Below, piece by piece: positions 44,873-57,553 of a DNA stretch of 64,000 nucleotides. A program made the translations under genes and the position numbers. Position 1 is the stretch's first letter, and each line of letters begins with the position of its first letter. Origin of the DNA: Carallia brachiata. Taxonomy: Eukaryota > Streptophyta > Magnoliopsida > Malpighiales > Rhizophoraceae. A model generated the notes under the pieces. It did no database searches. It was given only the letters and a program-made list of their open reading frames with translations, and was not told the origin of the DNA. The stretch is taken from positions 1,063,169 to 1,127,168 of the forward strand of contig JADCRB010000001.1 of assembly GCA_021464245.1 (NCBI GenBank), given 5' to 3'.

Positions 44873-46689
44873 AACAAAGGCCTCACTAGTTCGCACACAG
44901 GTGACACTAAGGCACATAAGCCTATTGCACAACCCAAGCAAGCAGTCTCCTTGTCTTTCATGTGACAGAACAAGATTTAAGTCTTCAAAGGCGGACTTGT
45001 TAACACAACTCTAAATAAAAAGATATATGGGTGGCAAATTAAGCAAGGCCTCCAAGACGAATCAAAAACAAAAAATAAAAAAAGGAAAACGATACATGGG
45101 AAATGGGAAGGCTGAGACATAACGAGTAGAATAGCTACAAAAGTTTATATATATTATATATTAGGAGATTTATCTAATACCTCTATTCAAGAGTTTCACT
45201 AATCATTAAGCAGGCAAAGGAGTCCCACAAATCGGAAGCCAACAAATCAGGACGCGTTATCCACGTCCGCGCCCAAGCCATGGAACCAGCGATGTCGACA
45301 TTGTTGCTCCCCCCACCCCACTCTTCAAAATTATTTTCCCATCTGTCTGCAACTTGTCGCCTGTGAAGCTCTCTTAATTTTAAGGACAATTTTCTGTATG
45401 GTATCGGCAATCGAGAGAAGGCCCTGTAGCATTGCCAAGTTTCTTTCTGGGTGTGTCGCCCCGTACCACAGAATGACAAGTGTCTACCGTGCTGCCACGT
45501 GGACATCCCGGTGGCAACTCATCAGTCCTCCCGTGAGAAAAGTGAGAGCGTCAAAACATTGCTAGTTGTGACGTGCGCGCATTCAAGTGGGCGAGCCCAT
45601 TCATTTCTTCTTATTTTTTTTTTTTTTTTCATATTGGAAAGTAAAAGTAATGCAAAGAAAGAAATCGGCCAATTGAAAACTTGCACTTGTGATCATTCTT
45701 GTAACTTTCAGGATGTATGCCCTTTTGTTTTCGTCTCCCAATCCACGCCTGAAAGTGGTCTAATTTGTCTTCAAAATTGGTCGGAGGATAAGATTGTCTA
45801 TTACGTTTGATGTGATGGGATGAGATTTTTTAATTGACGATGGAGATCAAAAAATCCATCAGAGTTTGTCTTCATATTTTGTCTCAGTCCGATACTGACC
45901 GACACTTGGACAGGTTTACTTTTAATTGCTTCTTACGACGACAATACAATAATAAAAATATAAATTTAATTACGTAAATATATTTAATAAAATATATAAT
46001 TAATTTAATAATATTTAACAATTTATTTTTTATTAATTTTTTAAATTAAATATATTTTTTATAATATAACAATTAAATTACTATATACTTACTATATTCT
46101 CACTTATACATCCCTATTTACCTTTTCAATAAAATTTCTATTTACATTTACTGTGACGAATATTTTTATTAATTTTTGTTTTATTGTATTTGTTCGGATC
46201 CCTGTTCCGAAAGATTAATTTTGATATAAAATCTTGTTATGTGCGACCAAATTTGTATGATCTATTCTCGTACGATTTGATTAATCTTTGATTTACTTCT
46301 CAGGAGGCATGAGTTCGAGTTGTTATTAATATATCTCATGAGATTAATTGTATATTTACACAATTATACAAGAATTGTATAGAAGTTTATTATTTGTTAA
46401 TTTTATTAGATACTGTAAAGTTTATTTGTAAATTTCCTAACTAACTCAATGAAATTTTTTAAAATATTTCTTTTTGATAAAAAAATTTGCAAATATTTCT
46501 AATAGAACAAAAAATATATTTCTTCTTTTTAATGTTAAAAAAATTCTTTTTTTTTTTTTTTCAAGACAGAACGAAAGTTAGCGTGGATAAAGGTCGAAGA
46601 GTCCAAGTCCAGCACATCTCAATTGAAAGTTCCCACCGGACCGAGCACCCGACGACGTCAGGTTAGCACAAAACAGACAACGGAAAAGT

Positions 46690-47930
46690 TTTATGTTTTT
46701 TGGGTTTGCATTCGAAAACCACGAAAAAGAAAAAATTACCCAAAAAAAAGCATAATTATTATTTCATTTTTTTTTCATAATTTTTTATACCTTTTTTTCA
46801 ATTCAAACAATTTAATTTTTTATAATTCTGAACAAATTATTATTTATTTTTTTAATTATTTTCTTTCTCACAATTTTATTATGAATCTAAATAATTTACT
46901 TTTCTAACAATTTTTTTCATCAATTACCATTTATTTTATTTTTTATTATTTTTTTTGTCATTTTTCATTAATACTAATAATTTTATTTTTTCATAATTTT
47001 ATTTTTTATATTTTCTTACAAGTCCAAACACTCTAATAGAGCCACACAAAAATGTCGGGATTGTTTGTTGTGATATGTATTAAAAAAATAATTAATTTAT
47101 AACATGTATACTTTGATATATCTTATTATTATTTTTTATTAATAAAATTATAAAAAATTAATAATTAATTACTATTTAAATATATGTTGCAACAAAATAA
47201 TCAAGACGTGCCTCTATGTTTGGTGTGCAAGGAAAAATTAGAGAGAAAGGAAAAACATAATTATTACCATTTAATTTTTTTTTATTTTTATTTTTATTTT
47301 TTCACTTTCTACACCATTTCCAATAATTTTATTTTCTCTAAACTTTTTCTCTCACAAATTACTATTTACCTTTTCTTTTACCATATTTTTTTTCTCTCAC
47401 TTTTTTCTACTACTCCAAATAATTTTATTTTTCTCTATTTTTTCTTTCACAAATAACTATTTACCTTTTCTTTCACCATTTTCTTTCTCTCAACTTTATT
47501 TATCATTTCAAATAACTTTATTTTCTCTACACCTTCCTTCTTTTTCACCTCTTTTTTTCTCCTTTCCTCTCTTTTCTTGGCACTTCAAACACACTCCGTT
47601 CTCAGGTCGAGTAAGTTCGGATTGGAAGGGACTGTTTGTTTGTTGGCAACGGTTCAGAGCCACACAAAATATCCTAGTTATTTTGTTGCGACATACACCT
47701 AAAAGAGAGCTATGATAGCATCAAAGGAACAAGCGTTTGGAAATGTGAATGAATATGATTATGTCTTTAATTTTTTAAATTATATGTTTATTTTTATAAT
47801 TAAAAAAATATTTTTTATTATAAAAATAAAAATATAATTATAAAAATTAAAAACGTAATTATATTTAGGTATAATTTCGGAGGCATCTTTATCTGGTGCT
47901 GTAATTTTTTTTTTTTTTTTAATTTAAAAG
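46690..47930. mobile_element. T-rich insert splitting the copy 4 upstream region
   Basis: About 1.2 kb of T-rich DNA (TTTATTTTT and TTTCTCTC runs) lies between the upstream block and the 5' UTR block that are close together in copies 1-3. Direct repeats inside it include AGAGCCACACAAAA at about 47039 and 47657, each near a TTTGTTGTGA or TTTGTTGCGA string. No coding region is convincing, and the element class is unknown. Confidence 0.5.
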
Positions 47931-48019
47931 CTACCTACTTCACACAATCATCCAGCACTCCACAGACTCCACAGTCCACACGGCCAGTCCTCCTCGATTC
48001 TCTCCTTTTCAACTTTGAC

Positions 48020-50128
48020 ATGGCCGAGACCGCAATCCGATTCGGCATACTTGGATGCGCGGAGATTGCCCGAAAGGTTTCCCGGGCCATCACCCTGGCC
48101 CCCAACGCCCAGCTCTCCGCCGTCGCCAGCCGCTCCTTTGAGAAAGCCGAGGCCTTCGCAAAGGCCAACGACTTCCCTCCAGACGCCAAGATCTACGGCT
48201 CCTACGAGTCTCTTCTGGACGACCCGACAATCGACGCCGTTTACATACCTCTGCCGACGGGTCTCCACTTGAAATGGGCCTGCTTGGCTGCGGAGAAGAA
48301 GAAGCACATCCTGCTGGAGAAGCCCGTTGCGATTAACGTTGGGGAACTCGATCAGATCGTGGAGGCCTGCGAGGCCAACGGCGTGCAGCTTATGGATGGA
48401 ACATGTGGATGCATCATCTCAGAACTCAGAAGATGCGCGACTTCCTGGATGATAAGGAACGCTTCGGTGAGCTCAAGACGGTGCGTTTTACTACCTTCCT
48501 TCTCTCTCGGCGTTTCTGCTTTTCAACTTTCTTTGGAAAAGAAAAAAATAGATAAACATAACACGTGTCTACGTAGTCTTATTCCATCGATATTGTATTT
48601 TCATGCACAGATCTAGTTCTAATCACAGGGAAGAAAAAACAAAAAAAAAACAACTTGGGATACCTAGTGGCCAAATTTAGATCTCTCTTTTAGAGTTATC
48701 GAATCTATTCTTTGATAGATCTCGGGTTCTAATTCGTAAAACGTGAGATTTATTGGTATGGAAGAATTGCTTCATTTTGTAGCACATGCCTCTTAAAAAA
48801 TGAATCAAAATGGTGATGACAGTAAAGTTTTATGGGTCACTATTGTAAAAAATGGATGTGTGGAAATTTAGTCCTTTTAAGAGGTCATGTCTTGTTGCTG
48901 CAACCTGTACTTCTTTGGGGGTGAATTTCCTCTATCAGATAGACGGGTTTACCTCAGGGCGTTTGGTATTAAGTCTTTGAAATTGGAATTGGAATGAAAG
49001 TTTCCTTGTAGGCCTGGCCAAATCAGGAGAATTAAGACATTGCCCTGATTAGTGATCGAAATTCCCACAATACACCCTTAAAATATAATAAATATAAGAT
49101 TAAACGAAAGAGTATTATGAGAATGAGGTAATTAGTTCAAATCTTCAATGAAGGAATTTGTGAAAATCAACTCTCCGTGTGGCCTTTTCATTTTCTTCCA
49201 AAGATATTTTCTTTAGGTCGCCCCTTCTGATAAATATTTTTAAATCACAGCTAATTTTTATCCCATTTAGTCTCAGTAGGCGGTACTTGCCAAATTGAGT
49301 TGTATTTTGACTCAGCTGTATTCTGTTTATATGAAGTATACAGATTTCGTTGTGACTTGTGAATGTTCCTCTGTGTCAGCTTGATGTCTATTAGAATTAA
49401 TATTGCGTACCCTTGATGTTGAAGTGCTCATTTTTTACCTGCTGAGTAGGGATTTCCATTTGGTTCCAAATTCTTGGTGCTTTAAAACTCTAATTTGGGC
49501 CTTTCAGATTCATAGCTGCTTTACATCTGCTGGTGATGAGGATTTTCTCAAGAACGACATTCGTGTCAAGCCAGACCTTGATGGACTTGGTTCTCTCGGT
49601 GATATTGGGTGGTATTGCATTAGGGCTATTCTCTGGGCTGCGGATTATGAACTGCCAAAGACTGTAACAGCCATGCGAGGACCTGTACTTAATGATGCTG
49701 GGGTTATTTTATCTTGTGGTGCTTCTCTTCATTGGGATGATGGGAAAATAGCAACCTTTCATTGTTCTTTCTTGTCGCATTTGACTATGTACGTTACTGC
49801 CATTGGAACAAAGGGCACTCTGCGCCTCGATGATTTTGTCGTTCCTTTTGAAGAGAAGGAGGCCTTTTTCACGACAGCTTCTAAATCTTGGTTCAATGAT
49901 CTTGTAACTGGTTGGGAACCGGTGCCAAGCCAGCACACTGTAAACACAGATCTTCCCCAGGAAGCCCGCATGGTGAGGGAATTTTCCCGTCTGGTTGGAA
50001 ATATTAAGGCAAATGGTGCAAAACCTGATCAAACGTGGCCAACACGAAGTAGGAAGACACAGCTGATAATAGATGCAGTGAAGGAATCTATTAAGAGAGG
50101 TTTCGAGCCTGTTGAGGTTGGGAATTGA
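48020..50128 (+). pseudogene. Oxidoreductase copy 4, exon 1 frameshift
   Basis: Exon 1 (48020-48480) is 461 bp instead of 462. The sister copies read GGAACCATGTGG or GGAACAATGTGG, but here GGAACATGTGG lacks one base after 48402. The frame leaves the family sequence at LMDGT (residue about 127) and runs into non-family residues (CGCIISELRRC). Exon 2 (49508-50128) is open for 206 residues and otherwise normal (GDIGWYCIRAILWA, AIGTKGTLRLDDF, ending EVGN). The intron is 1,027 bp. Either a recent pseudogene or a sequencing error in an otherwise intact copy; only one lesion is seen. Confidence 0.85.
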
Positions 50129-50277
50129 TTGAAACCGTTTCTTTCAAATGTCTGACCATTTCCTTGTATCAGCTTATGTATGTTTACTCAAAATAAGGCC
50201 ATCTCCTCAAAATAAGACAACCTCAGGTTAAGCCTGACGTCATCTTATTTATTTAGCATATGAAAACCTGTGGTCTC

Positions 50278-50523
50278 ATGTGGGGGCTGTGGAATGCTTT
50301 GTGGTTTTCGGCCTGTGGGCCAACTCCTCCTGGGCTTTGGGCCTGGGTTTTTGTTAGGTCCAGTGGTGTCTTGGTCTGGTGCCTCTTCCCCTGCGTGTTG
50401 TTTGGGGTTCCTGTGGGCGAGTTGGGCTACTTTGTATGTAGGGTGGTTTTTTGGGCCTGGTTGTCTGTTCCCTATTTTAATATATTGCACCGTTTGCTGT
50501 TGTTCAAAAAAAAAAGAAAAAAG
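50278..50523 (+). mobile_element. GC-rich retroposon end with A tail in unit 4
   Basis: Copy 3 reads TGGTCTCAGGATTTGAATTT just after the gene. Copy 4 has about 245 bp of unusually G/T-rich DNA inserted there, ending TTGTTCAAAAAAAAAAGAAA. The abrupt composition change and 3' A run suggest a 5'-truncated LINE 3' end. A target duplication is not evident. Confidence 0.55.
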
Positions 50524-52024
50524 GATCTGGATTGTCTACATGTGTTCTACACTTGTGATTCCAAAGGCAATACTTTTGGAATTCAGCCATCCTTTGCTGT
50601 ACTATCACTCTAAGGAATGTGATGCTTATTGCTTCAACGCTTATATTAGTCATCTCATATGTCTGAACTCTCATGTTACCGACCTCACCACATATAAAAG
50701 CTTGTGCTCAAAAACCATCATCCATACTCTTAAAAATTTAAACAATACTAATTACAGTCTCTCGCAGTTGCTGTTGCAACTGCCTAGTTTTTTTTTTCTT
50801 TTCTTTTTTATTTCCCTCTTTTACAAACAATACTGTTTATTTTAGGTTGGTGACATTAGAGAGTTGTAATTTTTGCTTTTGGCACCTCGCAGACTTTTCT
50901 TGTGTATGACTTGTATGTCTTATGTCTTCATTAATAAAGATGGAGGATTTATTATGCATCAACATAATAGTAAATTTGGTAAAATTCATCATCTCGAAAA
51001 AAGAAAAGAAGTTGGTAAAATTCCAATAAACCAATAAAAATCAAAGTGAGATCTTTCGTGTTGCACGAGTAAATGCTTATAACTTAACCTGCAACTAACA
51101 AATATAAAAAATCTGCTTAACTCAAACTTAATCATTATCTGTACAACAATAGTATAAAGCTTCTTTTTATTTCACTCTTTTTATTAATGAGTTTTTTGAA
51201 TTTTAAGATCTTTTAATAATTTAGATGTTTACAACTAAAAAAATTAGCATTAAAATTTCTTTAATTAATTTCCAACAAAGTCATTCAATTAGATTATTAT
51301 ATCTTGCTCCAAATAAATGGTTTCATTCAATTTGATTATTATATGCTTATTAAATAATTGACAAAAGAATAAATTACAATCACAACGACATGAAATTTCA
51401 TAAAACTAGAGGGTATGACTAACAGCTAATAGCTATCATTAAATGTCATTATCAAATCTTAACAACATTAAAACCCTACACTTAAAAAAAAAAGAAAAAA
51501 AGGAAGTCGTCATAGTTTGCACATCAATTTGCAATAGATCTATAATCTTTTATTACTCGTTTACATGGCCTCCTAATAGTTGCATTTTGATTTCAATATT
51601 TGAGAATTAAAGATATCCTAATAATCTATATCTAATATTTTAATAACCACCAATCTGTGAAAAAAAATGTAACAATTATTTAATACATTTAGAGCAGCAG
51701 AAGCGTTTAGATTTTTGTAAGGAAACTATACACACTAATTAAGTTATTTTATGAAGATTAATTCAAAAGACTATATGATCAAATTCTAAAAATAAAATCA
51801 ATTCAATTAAAATTATAAAATAAAAAATATTTAACCTTAGAGTTTTGAACTGAACCGTAATATGTATATAGAGAAAAATTTTAGGAGCACGCAATAGTAG
51901 TAATACGGTATGCTTATAATAATTATAGTAAAGATTGCATTAAATTTTAAATTTTAAAAACTAAATAAAATCAATATAATTATTAAATTAACTAGACAGC
52001 TAAGTTTCGCTCCGGTATAAAAAC

Positions 52025-52262
52025 AATCCTTAATCCGTTCTCGATGCTGCATTTGATGCTGTTCAGGCCCACATTACCTAGGAGCCTAAACCGCCTCGAA
52101 AGCTGCCAGGTCGACGCTGCCACTCGGTGCAACTTGTCATCCATTTGGTCCTCCTCCCCTAATTTCTACCCCACTAGTCTGCAGTACGGAGGTTGTCACC
52201 TTCCGCTTGCACTTTCACCTCTTTTTCCCTCACACCTGCCATGTCCAGCAAAAAACCCATGT
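52025..52262 (-). pseudogene. HSP20 remnant C
   Basis: Third copy of the small heat-shock protein remnant, with the same order of alpha-crystallin signatures in broken frames on the - strand. It is most similar in layout to remnant A. The + strand frame through it is only a shadow. Confidence 0.72.
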
Positions 52263-52603
52263 ATCATAGATAACAATGACCTCACTAGCTCGCACACAAG
52301 CGACACCAAGGCGCATAAGCCTATTGCACAACCTAAGCAAGCAGTCTCCTTGTCTTTCATGTGTAAAATCAAGAATTAAGTCTTCAGAGGCAGACTTGTT
52401 AATACAACTGTAAGTAAAAAGACATATAGGTGGCGAATTAAGCAAGGCCTCCAAGATGAATCAAAAACACACAAAAAAAAAAAAAAAAAAGGAAAACAAT
52501 ACATCGGAATTGGGAAGGCAGAGATTTAATGAGTAGAACAGCAATGTAAGTTCAGTTTTTTTTAAACAAAATTTTATTTATAAGAAATTTACATATAGCT
52601 CTC

Positions 52604-52819
52604 TCTTGAGTTATTTTTATTTTTATTTTTTTGGTTAACAAAGAGGCTAGAGCCGAAAATTAATTAGGTACACTTCTACTAAAGCCAACCAAATAACGTC
52701 ATCTGAGAGGATTGGTTGCAAGCCAGCCGGGGGTTCATGAAGGATAGATAAATCTGGTCTCTGAGAAATAGCAAAATTTGCATGCCAGTCAGCCACACGA
52801 TTTCCTTCTTGAGTTATTT
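52604..52819 (-). mobile_element. 5'-truncated LINE end with 13-bp target duplication
   Basis: Insert 52617-52806 is flanked by TCTTGAGTTATTT on both sides (52604-52616 and 52807-52819). On the - strand it encodes the end of a LINE RNase H domain (EGNRVADWHANFAISQRPD ... VIWLALVEVY then stop), then a short 3' UTR and an A-rich tail. Textbook target-primed insertion. Confidence 0.82.
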
Positions 52820-53914
52820 ATAAGCATCGTTGTTCTACTGCTAATTAACGTCAGCAGCCAAAGGGCTCCCACAAATCGGATGCCAACAAATCAGGAAGCG
52901 TTATCCACGCCCGCGCCCCAAGCCATGGAACCAGCGATGTGGACGTTGTTGCTTCCCCCCCCCCTTCAAAATTCTTTTCCCATTTGTCTGCAACTTGTCG
53001 CCTGTGAAGCTTTTTAATCTGTAAGGTTTTATAGTATTGATTATGGAGATGAGGGCTATTTTAAGTACTTATTAATTTTATTTTTTTAACAAATAAAATT
53101 AATTTATAATTTATTATTATTTAAATATTATTTTTAATTTTTTATTTAATTAAATATTATTTATTACGTGTCATAAAATTATAAATAAATTATATTTATT
53201 TTTTTAAAAATCAAAATATAAAATTTTTTATTTTAATGAATTATTTAATTTAAAATGAACTTAAACATAGTGTATATAATCATTCTTGTAACTTTCAGGA
53301 TGTACGCCCTTTTTTTTTCTTCTCTCAATCCATGGTTTACTTTTAATTACTTCGTATGTTGATAATAAAACATTAAAAATATTTCTATTTACGTTTTCTA
53401 TGACAAATATTTTTGACCAGTTTTTGCTTTATTGTCTTTGTTGGGATCCAAGTTAGAATCATGAAAGATTAATTGTAATATAAAATCTGTTATATGTGAC
53501 CAAATTGGTATAATCTTTTCTCATATGATTTGGTAAATCTTTAATTTACTTCCTAACATTATTTCTTAGAAATAATTTTGTGTTAAGGGATTTGGTTCCT
53601 AAATTCACGAGTTTGAATTGTTATCAATATATCTCATCAGATTAATCATATATTTATACAATTATACAAAAATTGTATAAAAATCTGTTATTTTTATTTT
53701 TATTAAATACTATAAAATTTACTTGTAAATTTTCTGTAGCAGACTAAAGCGTAATGTCTTCAAATATTGCTTTCTTTATAAAAAATTTACAAATATTTCT
53801 GACAGAGGTCAAAGAGTCTAAGTCCAACAAATCTCAATTCAAAGTTCCAACCGGCCGAGCAGCCGACGGCGTTAAGTTAGCACCAAACAAACAAACAGTC
53901 CCTTTCAGAACGAA

Positions 53915-54437
53915 CTACTCATTACTGGAGCTGCTAGTGTGACGTTGATTTGACACACCTTTCCTAATATCAATGGGGATTTAACACTCGAAAAGAAAAA
54001 AAAAAATTAAAATTTTTTATTTATTTTTTTATTTATTTTTTATTCATCTAAATAATTATTTTTTATTTTTTTATTAACAATTATTATTTATTTTATTTTT
54101 CATAACCTTTTAATCATTATTATTTATCAATCATAACATCATCATTATTATATTATTTTTTATTTATTTTTTTATTTACTCTCTATTTAATTTTTTATTA
54201 TCCAATCACACCCTCAATCTCACTAGCCTTTTTCAAGTAAAAAAAAGATTTAAATATAAATATAATATTAATTTTATTAACATTATACCAAATTAAAAAA
54301 AAAAAATTTTAACTATATAATTAAATTTTAAAAAAATTTGATCAGATTTAACAATAATTTAATAATAAATTATTTATTTATATAAGAGAGTATATTGCTT
54401 TAGTTAAAAAAAAAAAAAAAAAAAAACGAAGCTACTC
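53915..54437. mobile_element. AT-rich insert splitting the copy 5 upstream region
   Basis: About 510 bp separates the upstream block of copy 5 from its 5' UTR, bordered by CTACTC on both sides (53915-53920 and 54432-54437) and ending in a 20-odd A run. The interior is T/A-rich with no gene. It sits at nearly the same promoter position as the longer insert of copy 4. Confidence 0.5.
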
Positions 54438-54553
54438 GACCTGAAGATAAGAGCACTTCAGACATTATACCACTTCAGACAATCAACGAGCACTCCAAGA
54501 CTCCACAGTCCACACCACCAGTCATCTTCTATACTCTCCTTATCAACTTTGAC

Positions 54554-56832
54554 ATGGCCGAGACCGCAATCCGATTCGGCATACTTGGATGCGCGGGCAT
54601 TGCTCGAAAGGTTTCCCGGGCCATCATCCTGGCCCCCAACGCGCAGCTTTCCGCCGTCGCCAGCCGCTCCATTGAGAAAGCCGAGGCCTTTGCCAAGGCC
54701 AACAACTTCCCTCCGGACGCCAAGATCTACGGCTCCTACGAGTCTCTTCTGGACGACCCGACAATCGATGCTGTTTACATGCCTCTGCCGACCAGTCTCC
54801 ACGTGAAATGGGCCTGCTTGGCTGCCGACAAGAAGAAGCTCATCCTGCTGGAGAAGCCCGTTGCGATTAACGTTAAGGAGTTCGATGAGATCGTGGAGGC
54901 CTGCGAGGCCAACGGCGTGCAACTTATGGATGGAACAATGTGGATGCATCATCTTAGAACTCAAAAGATGTGTGACTTCCTGAATGATAAGGAACGCTTT
55001 GGTGAGCTCAGGACGGTGCGTTTTACTACCCTCCTCTCTCTCAGCGTTTCAGCTTTTTAACTTTCTTTATCATAAAGGGAAAACAAAAAAAACTGTAATT
55101 TGAAGAATTGTCCATACCAAAAATACTTTTTGGACGCTCAATCGTGCACGTGTAAACGGTTGGATAGTGAAAGATGCGTCGGATTTAAAAAATAAAAAAA
55201 TAAATAAATTATTAAATATTTTTTTAAAATTTATATATCTTATCAACCGTGGCTAGGTAGTCTTATTCTATGGATATTTAATTTTCATGCACGGAATCTA
55301 GGTGCTCTAGTCCTAATCTCAGCGAAGAAAAAAGAAAATAGCACTTGGGATACCGGTGATCAAAATTTAGATATTTTTTTAGAGTTCTTGGATCTAATTT
55401 TTAGTAGATCTCGGATTCTAATTCTCCGAGGATAATGTGAGATTTATTGATATGGAAGATTTGCCTCATTTGGTCGTACATGCCTCCAAAAAAAAAAGAG
55501 ACTCAAAATGGTTCTGATAGTACAGTTTTATGGGTCATTATTGTAAAAAATGGATGTGAGTTAAAATTTAGTCCAAATTTAGTCTTTTTAGGAGGTCGTA
55601 TCCTGTTGCTGCAACCTGTACTCCTTTTGGAAGTAAGTTTCCTCCATCAGATAGACGGGTGTACCTCAGGGCTTTTGGTATTAGGTCTTTGAAATTGGAA
55701 TTGGAATGAAATTTCCTTGTAGGCTTGTCCAAATCAGGAGAATTAAGAAATTGCCTTGATTAGTTGAACTTACCTAAATTCCTACAACACACCCTTAAAA
55801 TATAATAAATAAAAGATTAAACAAAAGAATATTATGAGAATGAGGTAATTAGTTAAAATCTTCAATGATGGAATTTGGGAAAATAAACTTTCCTAGTGTG
55901 TTTTTCATTTTCTTCCAACAATATTCTTTTAGGTTGCCCCTTTTCAGAAATATTCCTAAATTACAGCTAATTTTTATCCTACTTAGTCTCAGTAGGCAGT
56001 ACTTGCCAAATTTAGTTGTATATATTCTGTTTATATGAAGTATATAAATTTCGTTGTGACTTGTGAATGTTCCTCTGTTTCCGCGTGATGTCTACTAGAA
56101 TTAATATTGCGTGCCCTTGCTGTTTAGGTGCTCATTTGTTAACTGCTAAGTAGGGATTTCCCTTTGCTTCCAAATTCTGGGTGCTTTGAGACTCTATTTT
56201 GGGCCTTGCAGATTTATAGCTGCTTTACATCTGCTGGTAATGAGGATTTTCTCAAGAACGACATTCGTGTAAAGCCAGACCTTGATGGACTTGGTTCTCT
56301 TGGTGATCTTGGGTGGTATGGCATTGGGGCCATTCTCTGGGCTGCAAATTATGAACTGCCAAAGACTGTAACAGCCATGCCAGGACCTGTACTTAATGAT
56401 GCTGGGGTTATTTTATCTTGTGGAGCTTCTCTACGCTGGGAAGATGGGAAAGTAGCAAACTTTCATTGTTCTTTCTTGTCGCATTTGACTATGTACATTA
56501 CTGCCATTGGAACAAAGGGCACTCTGCACCTCAATGATTTTGTCATTCCTTTTGAAGAGAAGGAGGCCTCTTTCATGGCAGCTTCTAAATGTTGGTTCAA
56601 TGATCTTGTAACTGGTTATGTATCGGAGCCAAGCCAGCACACTGTAACCACATATCTTCCCCAGGATGCCTGCATGGTGAGGGAATTTTCCCGTCTTGTA
56701 GGAAATATTAAGGCAAATGGTGCAAAACCTGATCAAGCGTGGCCAACACAAAGTAGGAAGACGCAACTGATAATAGATGCAGTGAAGGTATCGATTGAGA
56801 AGGGTTTGGGGCCTGTTGAGGTTGTGAATTGA
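54554..56832 (+). CDS. Oxidoreductase copy 5 (GFO/IDH/MocA family), intact
   Basis: Last copy of the array. Exon 1 (54554-55015) and exon 2 (56212-56832) flank a 1,196-bp intron and encode 360 residues without a break. The Rossmann start is FGILGCAGIARKVSRAI; LLEKPVAINV carries the EKP lysine. Compared with the other copies it has several private replacements: YMPLPTSL, KKLILLEK, AMPGPVLND, SKCWFNDLVTGYVSEPS and QAWPTQSRK. It may be diverging in function or relaxing. Downstream lies no further copy and no HSP20 remnant, so this is the array's edge. Confidence 0.92.
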
Positions 56833-57514
56833 TTGAAACCGTGTCTTTTAAAATGTCTGAACATTTCCTTGAATCAGCCTATGTATGCTTATTTGAAATA
56901 AGACCACCTCTGGTTAAGCCTGAGGTCGTTCTGTTCATTTAGCATCTGAAAATTTGCGGTCTCAGGTTTTGGATTGTCTACATATATTCTACTTTTGTGA
57001 TTCCAAAGATGGTACTTATGGCCGTCTTTTGCTGTATTGTCACTCTGAGGAATGTGATGCTTATATTAGCCATCTCATCTGTCTGAACTCTCATTTACAG
57101 ATTTCATGGACTTGGCAGTCCGGCCGATAAGTGGCATAAATTTTTATAATAACTCCTTTTAATCAGCGATCGACTTGAATTTATACCTCAGGTGTGAATG
57201 CAGTAGAACCAGCTCTAGCGATGGGACTTTCAAAAAATCGTTTGAAGCTCATTTAATTAAATAGTTAGTGAAGGAATATTGATACCAAATTTGCAGGCCG
57301 TAGTTGCCACAAATCAAGTCAACAGCGTCAGGACGAAACAAAGAAAATAAAAATGCAAAGAGAAGCCCATAGATATTTTGGAACTCGTCGTTCTAACTGA
57401 GACCTAGAGGCTCGGAAAAGCCCGTAGCCAAGCACACCCCGTCTGGGCCCACTCAGTCTGGGCATCTGCCTTTATTCGCTTCCCTTACGTGTCGTCTCCT
57501 CCAGACACATTTGC

Positions 57515-57553
<39 letters not shown>

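Larger units (their letters stand above)
43072..48019. other. Spacer between copies 3 and 4
   Basis: Shares its 3' flank, HSP20 remnant, CCGCGCCCAAGCC block (45255) and upstream block (46590-46680) with the other units. It also has long AT-rich stretches (43380-44620 and 45940-46540) in which I see no gene. GACGTGCGCGCATTCAAGTG near 45571 is shared with unit 2 (38014). Confidence 0.55.
50530..54553. other. Spacer between copies 4 and 5
   Basis: The same order of shared blocks as the spacer after copy 3: the AATACTAATTACAGTCTCTC flank, AT-rich DNA with no gene (51040-52010), the HSP20 remnant, GCCCGCGCCCCAAGCC (52911), the TTGTTGGGATCC block (53440) and the upstream block (53805). It differs by private insertions listed separately. 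Confidence 0.55.

Noticed and set aside
52044..52379. A + strand 111-residue protein also present in part near 37074
   Set aside because: It is the reverse shadow of the HSP20 remnant on the - strand and is not kept open in all units.
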